This document shows, piece by piece, positions 11,292-22,192 of a stretch of DNA of 64,000 nt. Location of the stretch: NCBI GenBank assembly GCA_039090855.1, contig CM077025.1:102900489-102964488 (forward strand). The letters are read 5' to 3'. The notes below the pieces were generated by a model. The model was not told the origin of the DNA. It saw only the letters and a list, made by a program, of their open reading frames with translations, and searched no databases. How positions within the stretch are numbered: position 1 is the stretch's first letter; each line of letters starts with the position of its first letter. A program made the position numbers and the translations under genes. This DNA comes from Macrothele yani. Its lineage: Eukaryota; Arthropoda; Arachnida; Araneae; Macrothelidae.

Positions 11292-13910
11292 CAGGGGTGG
11301 CCAACCTTTTTTGAAATGGGCCAGTAAATTCTTAGAAATCATTTGAAGGGCCACTGTAACTAACTTAAATATAAACAATTATTATCAGCTAAAAATGGGA
11401 TTATTTTACATGTTTTTGTAAAGTATTGAAACCCACATACATTTTTAAACAGTCATTTTATTAAATCATTCACATAACATTAAAATTATTATTACGCAAA
11501 AAAATAAACTGAATTGTCGTAATAACACCTTTTTTTTTACTAGAAATTAAAGAGACAAAATTAATTTAAAAATTTAAGTTCCTATGAACTTTACACACCT
11601 GCAACACTAATATGATTTTTGAACCTGCTTTTCATGTAACAATTTGTCAATGTTGGACGTAATTCTTGATGTACTTAAAAGAAGCATATCACCAAGGTGT
11701 GCATTTGTGAGTTCAATGAAATTTACTTTTTACAACATTCATGGATGAAAATATTTGTTCACAAATGTATGTGGATCCGAATCTGCAAATGAACCTCAGA
11801 GCACGGTCATGAAGCTCAGGAAACTTCTTTAAGGATGTATTTCCAGATCTCAATCAAATTAGGAGCAGTGGGTGATTCACATTGTTCTTTAAACTTAACA
11901 CTAAGTCTTGAGTGGCTTTGGATTTCTAATATTTCGATTAACATTGATGGGGAATATTTATGTGCATCAGACTCTGAAATACAAAATGCATTTATGAATA
12001 AGTCTATGTTACTCCTTTCAGATTCAAAAGCAGAAAATCGAGTTAAGAATGGCTCGTACAAAGATGTAACAGCTGATTTGTATTTTAAATGATCCACCAT
12101 AAAATTACTGTACTTACTTAAGATTCACTGAATGTTTGGGGAATGACCAAGTTTGCCCTGCTCTAAATTGTAACAAAACAATTTCAACTTTAATTTAAAA
12201 CTGTTGACTTCATTGAACATGTGTGCAAATAAAAAATCTTTACCTTGCAATCTTCTATTAAGAATATTCAAATGATGCGTAATGTCCCTTAAAAACACTA
12301 AGTCACAAACCTGCTCTCGATCTTTAGGTAGTTCGCACTCCACAAACATAATATCTTTCAGCTCCAAAAATGAGAGTACTTGGTCTTTTAATTTGAAGAA
12401 CCGTGAAACCACTTCTCCCTTAGAAAGCCATCCAACTGAGTTGTGAAGTAGAAGTTCACCATATTCATTTATTTCTTCACCAAAACGTTCCCTAAACTCT
12501 CTTCGGTTATGCGGGCGTGATCAAGCCCTATTAACGCAACGCACAACAGGATTAATAACATGATGAAAGTTCATTTCTTTAGCACACAAAGCCTCTGCGT
12601 GAATGATACAGTGGTATGAAAACAACTTCCGCTCTAAATACTCCTGGAGCAAAGAAACACAGCCATTTTCTTCCCTACCATGGACGGGGCATCATCCGTG
12701 CAAATACTCTCAAGTTTAGCCCAATGAAGTTTACCACCATCAGTATCCTATTTTTCTACACAGATTTTCAATGTCTCAAAAATATCCCTTCCGGAAGTTC
12801 TGGTCGATAATTGACAAAGGTCTTAAAAGTTCTTGAAACACATCAAAATTCTTGTTTATGCACCTTACAAACACAAGCAACTGAGCATTATCTGTCATGT
12901 CACAACTCTCATCTATTTCAAGAGAGAAGTATGTGGAATTAGTAGTTAAATACTTTATTTCTTTTGACACATCATCCGCCATTTCTTCAATGCGCATCGT
13001 AACAGTATTTCAAGTAAAAGAAATATTGTCCGCCATTTTTTTAGTGTTTGTATCACCAGTGTGTTCGGCAAATATAGAGACTTTCTTTAATAATCTCGCC
13101 ATCTGAGAAAGGTTTTTTCTTTTGAGCGAGTAAATACGATATTCCATATGACGCTCGAAGCATGTTATTCATCTCTTCACATTTTGTTACAAATAAGCTT
13201 TGCTGGCAATGAAGTCCCCCTTTTTCTTTGAAACATATTCAGTTCTCAAAGCAAAGCCAGGAGGGTATGACGTGTTAAATGTATCATGAGTTTGTTTGAA
13301 ATGCCTTTCAATGTTGTATTTTTTAAGTACTGCAACTGTTGCCGAACAGATCAGACAAATCGGTTTTGACGACTTCCCCACAGTAAACAGAAATTCTTCT
13401 TTCCATTCTTCACTGAATGTCCGGAATACCACGTCACTGTCACATTTCCTTTTCTGACTGGTCATGTTTACTAAAAGCCATTTTACTTCACACTTCAAAA
13501 CAATATACTACAAATAAAACTGAATATCAACATGTTACTTAGGATCTGAAGCAGCACAATGTGACTGTGAGACGAGTCAGACTGAAAACAGCCTGCTAGA
13601 GCGGGAAGGCAAGCATTGTGTATAGTTCCCCCTTCTCTATCGCACTCACTCATGCTCGCCTCGTTAGAGGAGAGCGTGTCAGTATGTGTTTTTGAAATCG
13701 TGACCAATATCACATCGGCATAATTTATAAAATCCGAATAAATATTGTCAAAAATTAAAAAAAATTAATAATAATAAAACAAAAATTATTATTATTGTCT
13801 GTAAGAGTTAAATTAGAAAAACAAAGTTAGTGCTTGGGTTACTGGTGGGCCATTCAAAATGTCCTGGCGGGCCAGTGTTTAGCCCGCGGGCCTAAAGTTG
13901 GCCACCCCTG
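11292..13910 (-). mobile_element. Complete hAT element, GTF2IRD2-like transposase (decayed)
   Basis: 2.6-kb hAT transposon with both ends. The left end is CAGGGGTGGCCAACCTTTTT and the right end the complement of CAGGGGTGGCCAACTTT. The 8-bp target duplications are CTCTAGTG (11284-11291) and CCCTAGTG (13911-13918), one mismatch. The minus-strand transposase is of the kind that gave rise to GTF2IRD2. The N-terminal zinc-binding region (13187-13498) has CLICSATVAVLKKYNIERHF and HFKQTHDTF. The core (12776-12997) has YFSLEIDESCDMTDNAQLLV. The C-terminal part (12412-11816) includes FLRDITHHLNILNRRLQGKD and YKSAVTSLYEPFLTRF. Frameshifts and stops separate these blocks, so the element is dead. It sits in GALK2 intron 1. 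Confidence 0.93.
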
Positions 13911-14302
13911 CCCTAGTGTAATGGAGGGAGGGGGTGATTGAGCCAACAGGTCTGTAGGAACATACCTTAAGGATTAAGAAAATAACAGCAGATTGTGAAT
14001 CACTGCCAGAATTTTAGAAACTGTAGTTCTAACTGAAATAGAAAAGCTAGAGCAGAATCTGCAGTTGGGTTGATATTTAAATGACTCAAGACATTTTGTG
14101 ACATACACTAACTTTTCTCTCGCATTTTGGATTAACTCATTGCATTTCACGAAAATAGTGACTGTAGCTTAACCTCTGCATTCTAATATATGCCCATTAA
14201 TTTACTAGTCATTACTGTACTAGAGACATCTGCTAAAATAACCTTACCACAGTGTCTTGCAATTTGTGCATGAAGTATATACAGTTTAAAAACAATTGGT
14301 AC

Positions 14303-14804
14303 CTGTTTGCACGAGCTGTTGCTAAAGCAGCAGAACAAACTAAGGCACTTGAGCTTGATAGCCCTGCTGATGGAGGGATTGTTCCCTTTACCAGTACATC
14401 TAGTCCCTTAGGAGTCAACAGACAATCCTCTGTTATTCCCTTAAAGCCACATATGAAGTAATGATGCCACTTTGGGCGTGACTGATCAATTTTCAAAGAA
14501 TTCACGGTAGTGGAAAAATCTTCATAAATTGAGTTAATGTTAGATAGGTTGATAACCTCATCATTGTTGACTGATACTGCCAAAATAATATCTTGTTCAA
14601 TAGCCATGGGAAGAACAGAAAACCCACAATAGTCAATATGTTCTCCAATAAGGTTTACCCTGCCAGGCACTCGGACATAAAAACTTGGAGGAGAACCATA
14701 TCTTCTCTTAAAATGCTTGGAGAGATCTTCAAGTTCAGCATGTTTTTCTGTTGATTCAAAAGCAGGTATTACTGGAAGGTAGTCCATTTCTCTCACTATT
14801 CAAG
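14303..14804 (-). CDS. GALK2: GALK2 first coding exon (N-acetylgalactosamine kinase)
   Basis: First coding exon of N-acetylgalactosamine kinase. The exon follows a poly-T tract and a ctacag acceptor (intron AG at 14805-14806), so a non-coding exon should lie upstream at higher coordinates. The start is the ATG at 14785-14787 (MDYLPVIPAF). It ends at a CAG/GTACCA donor (GT at 14301-14302), giving 161 codons plus two bases. Residues 42-53 are the galactokinase signature GRVNLIGEHIDY, continuing CGFSVLPMAIEQD. The IDYCG form, rather than TDYN, marks GALK2 and not GALK1. Residues about 133-150 hold the GHMP ATP-binding loop GTIPPSAGLSSSSALV. The reading frame is intact. Exon 2 (2523-2632) continues it in phase. 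Confidence 0.95.
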
Positions 14805-15019
14805 CTGTAGATAAAAAAAAAAAAAAAAAAAGGCATTACATTCAGAAATATTTAAAGAAAATAAAAAAGCTAGCAATACATGATTACTCAGCAACACATA
14901 GTTAATAAGGAAAAAACCTTATGAGTATTTTTACTTCCAAACTAAAATATATTTTTACTTCCAAACTACACTATTTATCTGAATATGCAAAACACATAAG
15001 GGTCAAAAAGCTTCTTTAT

Positions 15020-16045
15020 ATTCAAGATTGTGGTATTCATTTCATACTATTTTATTCTGTTCTCCGAGTTATATTTTGTTTAAAAAAAAAGATGTTACAA
15101 AGCAGCTAAAAATCTTAGTTTAGGCCTACCTAGTTTCTTGAACTTGTGTTGATTTTCCTTCTTCATATCCTTGCACATTGTACAGAATACTTCAAAAGTT
15201 TGCAGATATTCATATGAGATGAATAAAATGAATTTTTCATAGTTCAGGTTTATAATGAAGATTATATTTCAATAAATTGCTTAAAAGTTTGGATTTAATA
15301 AATAACCACAATATTTTAGAGCACTGCAGATAGTAAATTTCAACTAATTGTAATACTGAAACCATTTCAGAAATATAAAAACAAACCAATTCTCTGGCAA
15401 ATCACTTCATATAGATAATGCCCTTTTCCCCTCACTCCAGACGCATTTTGCTCAGCACTATGCTGGTATTTTCAATGGTTCAGTTTTTATTGGTCCTCAA
15501 AAAAAAAAAAAAAAAACAATGTTGAAAATGCCGGCAAAAGTGCTGAGCGAAATGCATTCAGAATGAAAAAAAGGACATTATCTATATGAGCTGATTTGCT
15601 GGAGGATTGGTTTGTCTTTATATTTCCGAAATGGTGTCAATATTAAAGACAACTACCTGGAATTTAATATCTGCAATACTCTCTCTAAAACATTGTGATT
15701 ATTACTATACCTGAACTTTTGAATAATTCGTTGAATTTTAATCTTTGTTTTAAACCCGAAAAATTTATTTTATTCATCTTGTACAAATATCTACAATCTT
15801 TTGGGAAGTATTTTGTATGATGTGCAAAAATATGAAAAAGGAAAATCACCACAAATTCAAGAAACTAGATAAGCCTAACCTAAAATGTTTATAAATCTGC
15901 TTTGCAATACTATAAATAAAAATCTTCCACTGTAAAACAGTGCTACATTTAGAATATAACATCTGTTTTTGTAAACAAGACATGGCATGGAGAACAGAAT
16001 AAAATAGTATGAAATACATATTACAATCTTCAATGAAATAGTGAG
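15020..16045. repeat. 1-kb long inverted repeat upstream of the GALK2 coding exon
   Basis: Left arm about 15020-15479 and right arm about 15517-16045 are diverged inverted copies around a short A-rich spacer. Matched blocks, arm to reversed arm: TTTCATACTATTTTATTCTG (15038 and about 16010), CTAGTTTCTTGAA (about 15130 and 15862), and GCTCAGCAC near the centre. Substitutions and small indels are frequent, so the structure is old. It lies just upstream of the first GALK2 coding exon, probably in its 5' intron. It could be a fold-back element or a hairpin-RNA locus. Confidence 0.75.
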
Positions 16046-16370
16046 GTTACAGAAATCTTTGTTGTTGAGAAATATCACAAGAAATTCCTTGAATTAGTAA
16101 TTTACTGAAAAATTAAGCTTGAGATTCTCATTCAAATTAATTGAGTAAAAAAACACAATGCCAGAGTTTCCATATTTCATTTTTTCCCAGATTTCACAAT
16201 CAAATGACACAAAGCAAAAATTAATGAGCTACACACATACAATCAAAATTCCTAAGTACAGACTATAATCAAACCCTAAAACAGCTTATGAAAAGACCAA
16301 TCCTTTTAATCTGGCTTGTTAAAATATTTCATTAACACACATTTGTTTCATTTTGTTCCTTTGGAGAGTT

Positions 16371-16602
16371 TTTTTTTTTTTTTTTTTTTTTTGATTGGAG
16401 GTTTAACGACCACCGTGAGCAACTCAAATGGGCTATAAGCAGTCGCCCGTCCCTAATTTAGGGTCACTGGTTCCAGGGAAGGGAGAGAGCCAGTGCCGAA
16501 AGACAAACACAACATCCATGCCTGACCGGGATTCTAACCCGGACCCCTTACGGACGAATGATCAGAGGCCAACGCCTTAGACCACTGCGCCACCGGGGCG
16601 GC
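16371..16602 (-). mobile_element. tRNA-derived SINE with GGAGAGTT target duplication
   Basis: Full-length minus-strand SINE. The head reads GCCGCCCCGGTGGCGCAGTG (A-box region), then B box GGTTAGAATCC, then a non-tRNA body ending in CGTTAAACCTCCAATC and a long A tail (T-tract 16371-16392). It is flanked by identical 8-bp duplications GGAGAGTT at 16363-16370 and 16603-16610. Confidence 0.95.
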
Positions 16603-16783
16603 GGAGAGTTATACAATGACTATTGCAGACTGACTCTTATTACAGATTCTGGTTAACTGGGCCATTGGTTAATTGAGGCAGCCATTTATTAAGGACAATT
16701 CTTGAACATCCCAAATCAGCTCTTTGGGATATAAAGCTTCACATAATTGGGACAGCTGCCTAATTAAGCCAAAGTGTTCTAAC

Positions 16784-16944
16784 CATAGGCATAGCCAAGG
16801 GGTGGTCCTCGGGTCCAGACCTCCCTCCTTGAGAGGGAACTGAGTACAAATTTAAAGCGATATATATGCATATATGAGGTTTTTATCAATGAACTAAATC
16901 CATGGACCGCCCTCCTCCTTAAGAAATTTCTGGTTACACCACTG
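16784..16944. mobile_element. 161-bp non-autonomous hAT (MITE)
   Basis: Ends CATAGGCATAGCCAAGG and, reversed, CAGTGGTGTAACCAG are related terminal repeats. Perfect 8-bp target duplications GTTCTAAC lie at 16776-16783 and 16945-16952. The same family, in the other orientation, starts at about 31728 (CAGTGGCGTAGCTAGAAATT). Confidence 0.88.
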
Positions 16945-17694
16945 GTTCTAACCTCGATGTGTCCAAATTAAGTAGGATCTACTGTATTCCAAATTGAAAG
17001 ATTGTTCTTGTAGAATTTAATAAAATTTCACTTTTTTATTCATAACACAAATTAATTGGATCTTTAAATTCTCCATCCAGATCTAAACCAACTAGTTGTT
17101 TTATTCATTGCATTTTGGTATTAAAAGTTGCCTCTTAATTTTCAAAGCTCTGAAATGGCATTTTCTGCAGTGCACAATGAACTTGTTCACATAAGTGAAT
17201 TGATCACTGCATTCTGGTGATTAAAAGTTACCTCTAATTTTTAAACTTTAAGATAGCTCTGACAACCTACATTTTCTACAACACACAAAGAACTCTTTTC
17301 TACTAAGTGAAGCTCTCAAGACCAAGTGGATAATACATTACAGGGATTCTGCTGGCTTTTTTAAAGTTTTCCCCAAATTCTTTATTATTATTATTATTAT
17401 TGCCAATGTATTACAACAGTACAAAAAGGTAATCGCCAAAACTATTTTGTTTTTGCAAATTGAGAAGAAGGCAATCTGCAGCACGACCCCTGCATTATAT
17501 ACACTGTTTTCATGGACACTTTGTGGAAACTACACAATATTATGCCTTCCACTTTAATACAAACTCAAAGCTAAACCTTCTAAGGTGAATTTCCAGCAAG
17601 GACTTTTTTTTTTTTTTTTGAAAGACTTGTTTTAGTGATTCATTTTCTTTCTTTCAAAAGATCAATGAATCATGCAAGCATCACTAGTGAAGAT

Positions 17695-17923
17695 AGCCAA
17701 ATCACCATAAATTAATAGCTAACTACATACTATGCAAGAATTGGTGAGGTCTCAGATGTCATGGGATTGCAAACTACACACTGTTAAAAATAGCCAATCA
17801 CCATAAATGAATAGCTCACTACACGGTATGGAAGAGATGGTAAGGTCTCGGATGTCGTGGGATTTCAAACTGTATGCTACTGAAGATATCCAATCACCAT
17901 AATAACTTCAAACTGTATATGTC
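17695..17923. repeat. Tandem repeat, 97-bp unit, about 2.3 copies
   Basis: Unit starting AGCCAATCACCATAAAT occurs at 17695 and 17792, with a partial third at about 17888. Copies share GAGGTCTCAGATGTCATGGG-like cores with point differences. No coding potential. Confidence 0.8.
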
Positions 17924-18017
17924 AGCAATGTGATTAACACAGGGGCATAAGAACTGCATTGTTCAGCAAGTTTAAGACTTTGGTCAGATCAATGACTGTT
18001 AATTGTAGACTTTTACA

Positions 18018-18082
18018 ACAGCACCTTAATACACATAATTGGAAGCATGAAAACAGCTTCCAATTATGTGTAATAGGTGTTG
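18018..18082. repeat. Short inverted repeat (hairpin)
   Basis: ACACATAATTGGAAGC pairs with GCTTCCAATTATGTGT around a 9-nt loop (18047-18055). Pairing extends with small bulges to CAACA/TGTTG. Confidence 0.8.
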
Positions 18083-18300
18083 GGTGCATTTTTCTTCTTT
18101 TTTTCTTTTTTCCGAATTTATTGAAACATACATGCCTGGAGGACCGATATGCTTCAGATGTTGTTGTCCTATTTTATGTGTTTTGTAGATGAAAATAATG
18201 CTTAGGATTAAAGTAAATGTCATTAAATGAATGGCAGATGAGTTCCTGTATAATTAAAGACAATTTTGCACAAATAAATACATTTTTGTCAAACACTTTC

Positions 18301-18526
18301 TTTTTTTTTTTTTTTTTGATTGGAGGTTTAACGACCACCGTGAGCAACTCAATGGGCTATGAGCAGTCGCCTGTCCCTAATTTAGGGTCACTGGTTCCAG
18401 GGAAGGGAGAGAGCCAGTGCCATAAGACAAACACAACATCCATGCCTCACCGGGATTCGAACCCGGACCCCTTTCGGACGAATGATCAGAGGCTATCGCC
18501 TTAGACCACTGCGCCACCGGGGCGGC
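18301..18526 (-). mobile_element. tRNA-derived SINE with perfect 12-bp target duplication
   Basis: Full-length minus-strand SINE with tail T-tract 18301-18317 and head ending GGGGCGGC at 18526. The duplications TCAAACACTTTC lie at 18289-18300 and 18527-18538, identical over 12 bp. This implies LINE-type (target-primed) insertion and a recent event. Confidence 0.96.
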
Positions 18527-18814
18527 TCAAACACTTTCCTCCCCCAAGAGTTGGGGCAAATTCAACAAGTTGTAGTATCACTAACAAATGTTATGACCAA
18601 CTCTTCCCAATTCTTTCAATAATCCAACAACTTAACCAGTCTTCACCTATACAAGTTTACTCTTTAAAGTGCAATTACAGTATTCAAAATCCTTGCTCAA
18701 TATAATTATATGAAATTACATATACATTCTGTGTGAAAAGATGGAAACAGAAGGAGCTGTACAAAGACCATGGAGGAATATCGGTTTGGGGCAGAAGTAG
18801 TAATGATAAAAAAA

Positions 18815-19034
18815 TTTTTTTTTTTGATTGGAGGTTTAACGACCACCGTGAGCAACTCAATGGGCTATAAGCAGTCGCCCGTCCCTAATTTAGGGTCACT
18901 GGTTCCAGGGAAGGGAGAGAGCCAGTGCCGTAAGACAAACACAACATCCATGCCTGACCGGGATTCGAACCCGGACCCCTTACGGACGAATGATCAGAGG
19001 CCAGCGCCTTAGACCACTGCGCCACCGGGGCGGC
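18815..19034 (-). mobile_element. tRNA-derived SINE
   Basis: Full-length minus-strand SINE, very close to the copies at 16371 and 18301. B box is GGTTCGAATCC and the tail is short. Flanking ATAAAAA sequences (18806 and 19035) form an imperfect target duplication. Confidence 0.93.
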
Positions 19035-19043
19035 ATAAAAATA

Positions 19044-20091
19044 TTCCAATAAATCAGCATGCATTAGATAACCGTCAGTCAAAGATAAATAAATACCTCT
19101 TAAGGTATGTAGCAACAGGGATGCTTCTACTAACCAACCAATAGCCAGATGTAATAAAACACCTGGTGTGATATGACTTGGCAAGAAACGTCAAACAGAA
19201 CACATTTCCTTGGAGAGAAATTGATTACAATAAATAATAATTAAGGCCCTTTAAAATGAAATGCCATATGCTGAAGCACAAATTCTTAACCTGAAAACGG
19301 TAACTAAACTATTTTAAAATCAAAAATCGGATTATAGGATTTAATATGCTCACATAACAATTTGCTCCAGAGATACCAGCGGACTTATCGAAGTGATTAA
19401 GTAATCACACCGCTACCAACAAATCATCGGTCACATGTCAAAATATAAACACCGGCATAGTGGCAGAATGTTGCCACTTCCAATTTACCGCATGCATTTA
19501 TTTGTTGTGTATGTCATCGAAAGGTAGACGCACTCCCCGCCCTGTGTCCCAGCCTTACAAAACTAAATTCACGGGAAGACACTTATTACAAATAAGAAAT
19601 GACACTGTAGATATAGAGAATATTTGTTTATTTTGGGTTTCCAGCTTCTCTCTCTCACTCTCCTTTTTCTTTTTTTTTCCCGGTATCAGACGTAAATGAG
19701 CGGAAAGATTTAGTTCAGCCAAAAATGAAACTCAGTAAGAATTTAAAATTAAGTAAATTACGGCATCTTACATCAATAGCACAAATGCTTCTACTATTAT
19801 ATTTCTCTATTAAGAACTTTATTTCTAAACCAGAAAATAATAAAGTGTATAAAATCAAAAGGAAATTTTTGACTGTCAGAGTTTACTGACGAAGAATCAT
19901 TACAAGGAAATGTGAAAGGTGCAATTGGCAATCTCAGCGGTCCGCTCTCCCTCTAGCGGCAAAAGGAAGAATTACTGTAGTACGGGTAACGTTTTTGGCT
20001 CAATGCTTGGCTGTTGGTAGATCGCTCATTACGTTCAGTTGTCGTAGTTTGGTGTATTTTTGCATTCATTCTGGAATTAGAGAGTTGTATA
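19044..20091. other. Unassigned sequence upstream of the THAP exon
   Basis: No coding region supported. A 15-bp sequence TAGTACGGGTAACGT at 19978-19992 recurs upstream of the SWIM exon (see findings). The stretch may hold promoter or 5' UTR sequence. Confidence 0.35.
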
Positions 20092-20174
20092 ATGGAGAAT
20101 TCCGTGAAGAAGAACAAATCATATTGTTGTGTCCTGCAATGTCGTTCCCAAGGTTTCAGCTATGTTTTTCACAA
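20092..20174 (+). CDS. Candidate first exon of a THAP zinc-finger gene
   Basis: The ATG at 20092 starts MENSVKKNKSYCCVLQCRSQ, followed by GFSYVFHK. The spacing C-x2-4-C (CCVLQC) then FH matches the start of a THAP domain, a C2CH DNA-binding fold found in cell-cycle factors and in P-element transposases. The exon can end at TTTCACAA/GTTAGT (donor at 20175), as THAP first exons often do. Without splicing the frame stops after two more codons. The rest of the domain (AVPTF region, C and H ligands) was not found downstream, so the gene call rests on this exon alone. It may be host, transposon-derived, or a captured fragment. Confidence 0.5.
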
Positions 20175-20626
20175 GTTAGTATAAACGTTTGTGCCTTGCG
20201 TTTGAAATCCTTCCAGTGAAATGCTACTAAACTAGTAACGTCTTTGAATGAATAATAAACAAGGCGGCATGTTTTTATTGCACAGTAGTAATTAAAAAAT
20301 CCGCATTTCTACATAATCTTGAAAACAAATAATTGCTGTTATCCGTATAAATTTAAACTTCATTATGGAACAAGATTTGCAATGTTCTGTCAACAGTCAT
20401 CGGTTCAAAAACGCAGAACCCAATGATGATCAACAATTACCAATTCACAAACACTTTTAGGAACAGAATGTTCAAAAATTACAAATGTTATTGTTGACAG
20501 TATTGAAAATGGGTCCTGGGAAACGTCAAGTGAAACGAAATGTCAGCTTTTAATAGTAATCCGGATTAGAACACCACTGTCGGTATTACTATATCACTTG
20601 CCTGAAAATGTAAAAATAAAAATTAC

Positions 20627-20949
20627 CTGTTACAGTAAAGCATTACTGCTACACAGTGCTTACACGTTCCACTTCTGCCCGCTTTACAAGAGCACTCAAA
20701 TGACTTTATAGAAACTTCACTGTTACTTGTATCTAAAACACCGTTGATGGAGTGAGGCGACGACGATATTGCCGTGGACTGAATGCAGTGCGAAACTATG
20801 AGAATTTCTCTTCCATCTTCCTTCTTAATTCCACAAGAAATTATATGGCCTACATTAACAATCACTTCCCCTTCTTTAATACATCTTGAATTTTTGGAAG
20901 CGTCCACAAATTTCATTATTTCAAGGATTGAAAGCGACAAACCAGCCAT
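20627..20949 (-). CDS. SWIM zinc-finger protein, first coding exon
   Basis: Reads from the ATG at 20949 (MAGLSLSILEIMKFVDASKN) without a stop for 107 codons to an AACAG/GTAATT donor at 20625-20626. Residues about 86-101 hold a SWIM zinc finger: CSCKAGRSGTCKHC, that is CxC ... CxH, a chelator of one zinc ion thought to bind DNA or protein. The N-terminal part has VGHIISCGIKKEDGREILIV before it. Proteins of this layout occur in arthropods, often with a YqaJ-like nuclease domain further on, but no such exon is visible here. It faces the THAP exon convergently. The intact frame and splice donor favour a real gene over a remnant. Confidence 0.7.
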
Positions 20950-21324
20950 TCTAACATTCGACTTTATGGAAACACGTGCGACGTTACCCGTACTAGAGAA
21001 GTTTGTTTACGTTTGCGCAGCGCCCCTTATAGTTCGTTGAGGTTCCCAATACAAATCATGACTAAGGATGTTGAAATAAAAAAGGGAGCATAACAAACAT
21101 TCCTTACGTGAAGCACTGAAGCTGACGCTGATAAGCAGAAGCCAAAACGAGTACTAGCTTTGGCGGAAGTCACCTTCGTAGCCCTTTCTCACGAGCGATT
21201 ACGTAACTTGCTGTATCATACTGTTAGCAGCAGGCTTTTTCGTTTGTTTGGGGTTTAAAGACCACCGTGAACAACCATGGCCATACAGTATGGCCATGGA
21301 ACAACTAAAAGGCTATAAGCAGTC

Positions 21325-21544
21325 TTTTTTTTTTTTGATTGGAGGTTTAACGACCACCGTGAGTAACTCAATGAGCTATAAGCAGTCGCCCGTCCCTAAT
21401 TTAGTGTCACTGGTTCCAGAGAAGGGAGAGAGCCAGTGCCGCAAGACAAACACAACATCCATGCCTCACCGGGATTCGAACCTGGACCCCGTTCGGACGA
21501 AAGATCAGAGGCCATCGCTTAGACCACCGCGCCACCGGGGCAGC
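21325..21544 (-). mobile_element. Inner SINE, first tandem copy
   Basis: tRNA-derived SINE, minus strand, with perfect 11-bp target duplication TATAAGCAGTC. B box GGTTCGAATCC is intact. It is almost identical to the second copy at about 21656-21873. Confidence 0.92.
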
Positions 21545-21655
21545 TATAAGCAGTCTCAGGTCCCTAATTTAGGAAAACTGCTTCCAGAGAAGAGAAAGCC
21601 AATGTCGTGAGACAAACATACATGCACTACCGGGATTCGAACCCGGATCCACATT

Positions 21656-21873
21656 TTTTTTGAGATTGGAGGTTTAACGACCACCGTGAGCAACTCAATG
21701 AGCTATAAGCAGTCGCCCGTCCCTAATTTAGTGTCACTGGTTCCAGGGAAGGGAGAGAGCCAGTGCCGTAAGACAAACACAACATCCATGCCTCACCGGG
21801 ATTCGAACCTGGACCCCGTTCGGACGAAAGATCAGAGGCCATCGCTTAGACCACTGCGCCACCGGGGCAGCTA
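21656..21873 (-). mobile_element. Inner SINE, second tandem copy
   Basis: Copy of the element at 21325-21544, shared together with about 100 bp of downstream old-SINE sequence, so it arose by duplication and not by a new insertion. Confidence 0.9.
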
Positions 21874-21979
21874 TAAGCAGTCTCAGGTCCCTAATTTAGG
21901 AAAACTGCTTCCAGAGAAGAGAAAGCCAATGTCGTGAGACAAACATACATGCACCACCGGGATTCGAACCCGGATCCAC

Positions 21980-22192
21980 TTTTTTTATTCGACATTTAAC
22001 GACCACCGTGAGCAACTCAGTAGGCTATAAGCAGTCGCCAGTCCCTAAATTAGGGCCCCTGGTTCCGGGTAAGGGGACAGCCAGTGCCGTAAGATAAATA
22101 CAATATCCATACCTTTCCAGGAAACGAACCCGTACCCACCTCGAACGAATGATCAAAAGCCTTCGTTTAGACCACTGTGCCACCGGGGCGAC
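21980..22192 (-). mobile_element. Third SINE, diverged, with CGGATCCAC duplication
   Basis: Minus-strand SINE with a degraded B box (GGTTCGTTTCC) and a perfect 9-bp target duplication. It has more substitutions than its neighbours yet inserted into the same old SINE. Confidence 0.88.

Larger units (their letters stand above)
2633..14302 (-). other. GALK2 intron 1 (11.7 kb), packed with transposons
   Basis: Interval between the donor after exon 1 (GT at 14301-14302) and the acceptor before exon 2 (AG at 2633-2634). It holds two Tc1-like elements, a SINE, a composite repeat with an RTE fragment, and a complete hAT element. The joined exons keep the reading frame, so the intron assignment is well supported. 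Confidence 0.85.

Noticed and set aside
16400..16602. tRNA genes at SINE heads
   Set aside because: A and B boxes are present but the sequence continues into the SINE body with a poly-A tail and target duplications; these are SINEs.
20783..21040. 85-codon plus-strand reading
   Set aside because: Antisense to the SWIM exon.
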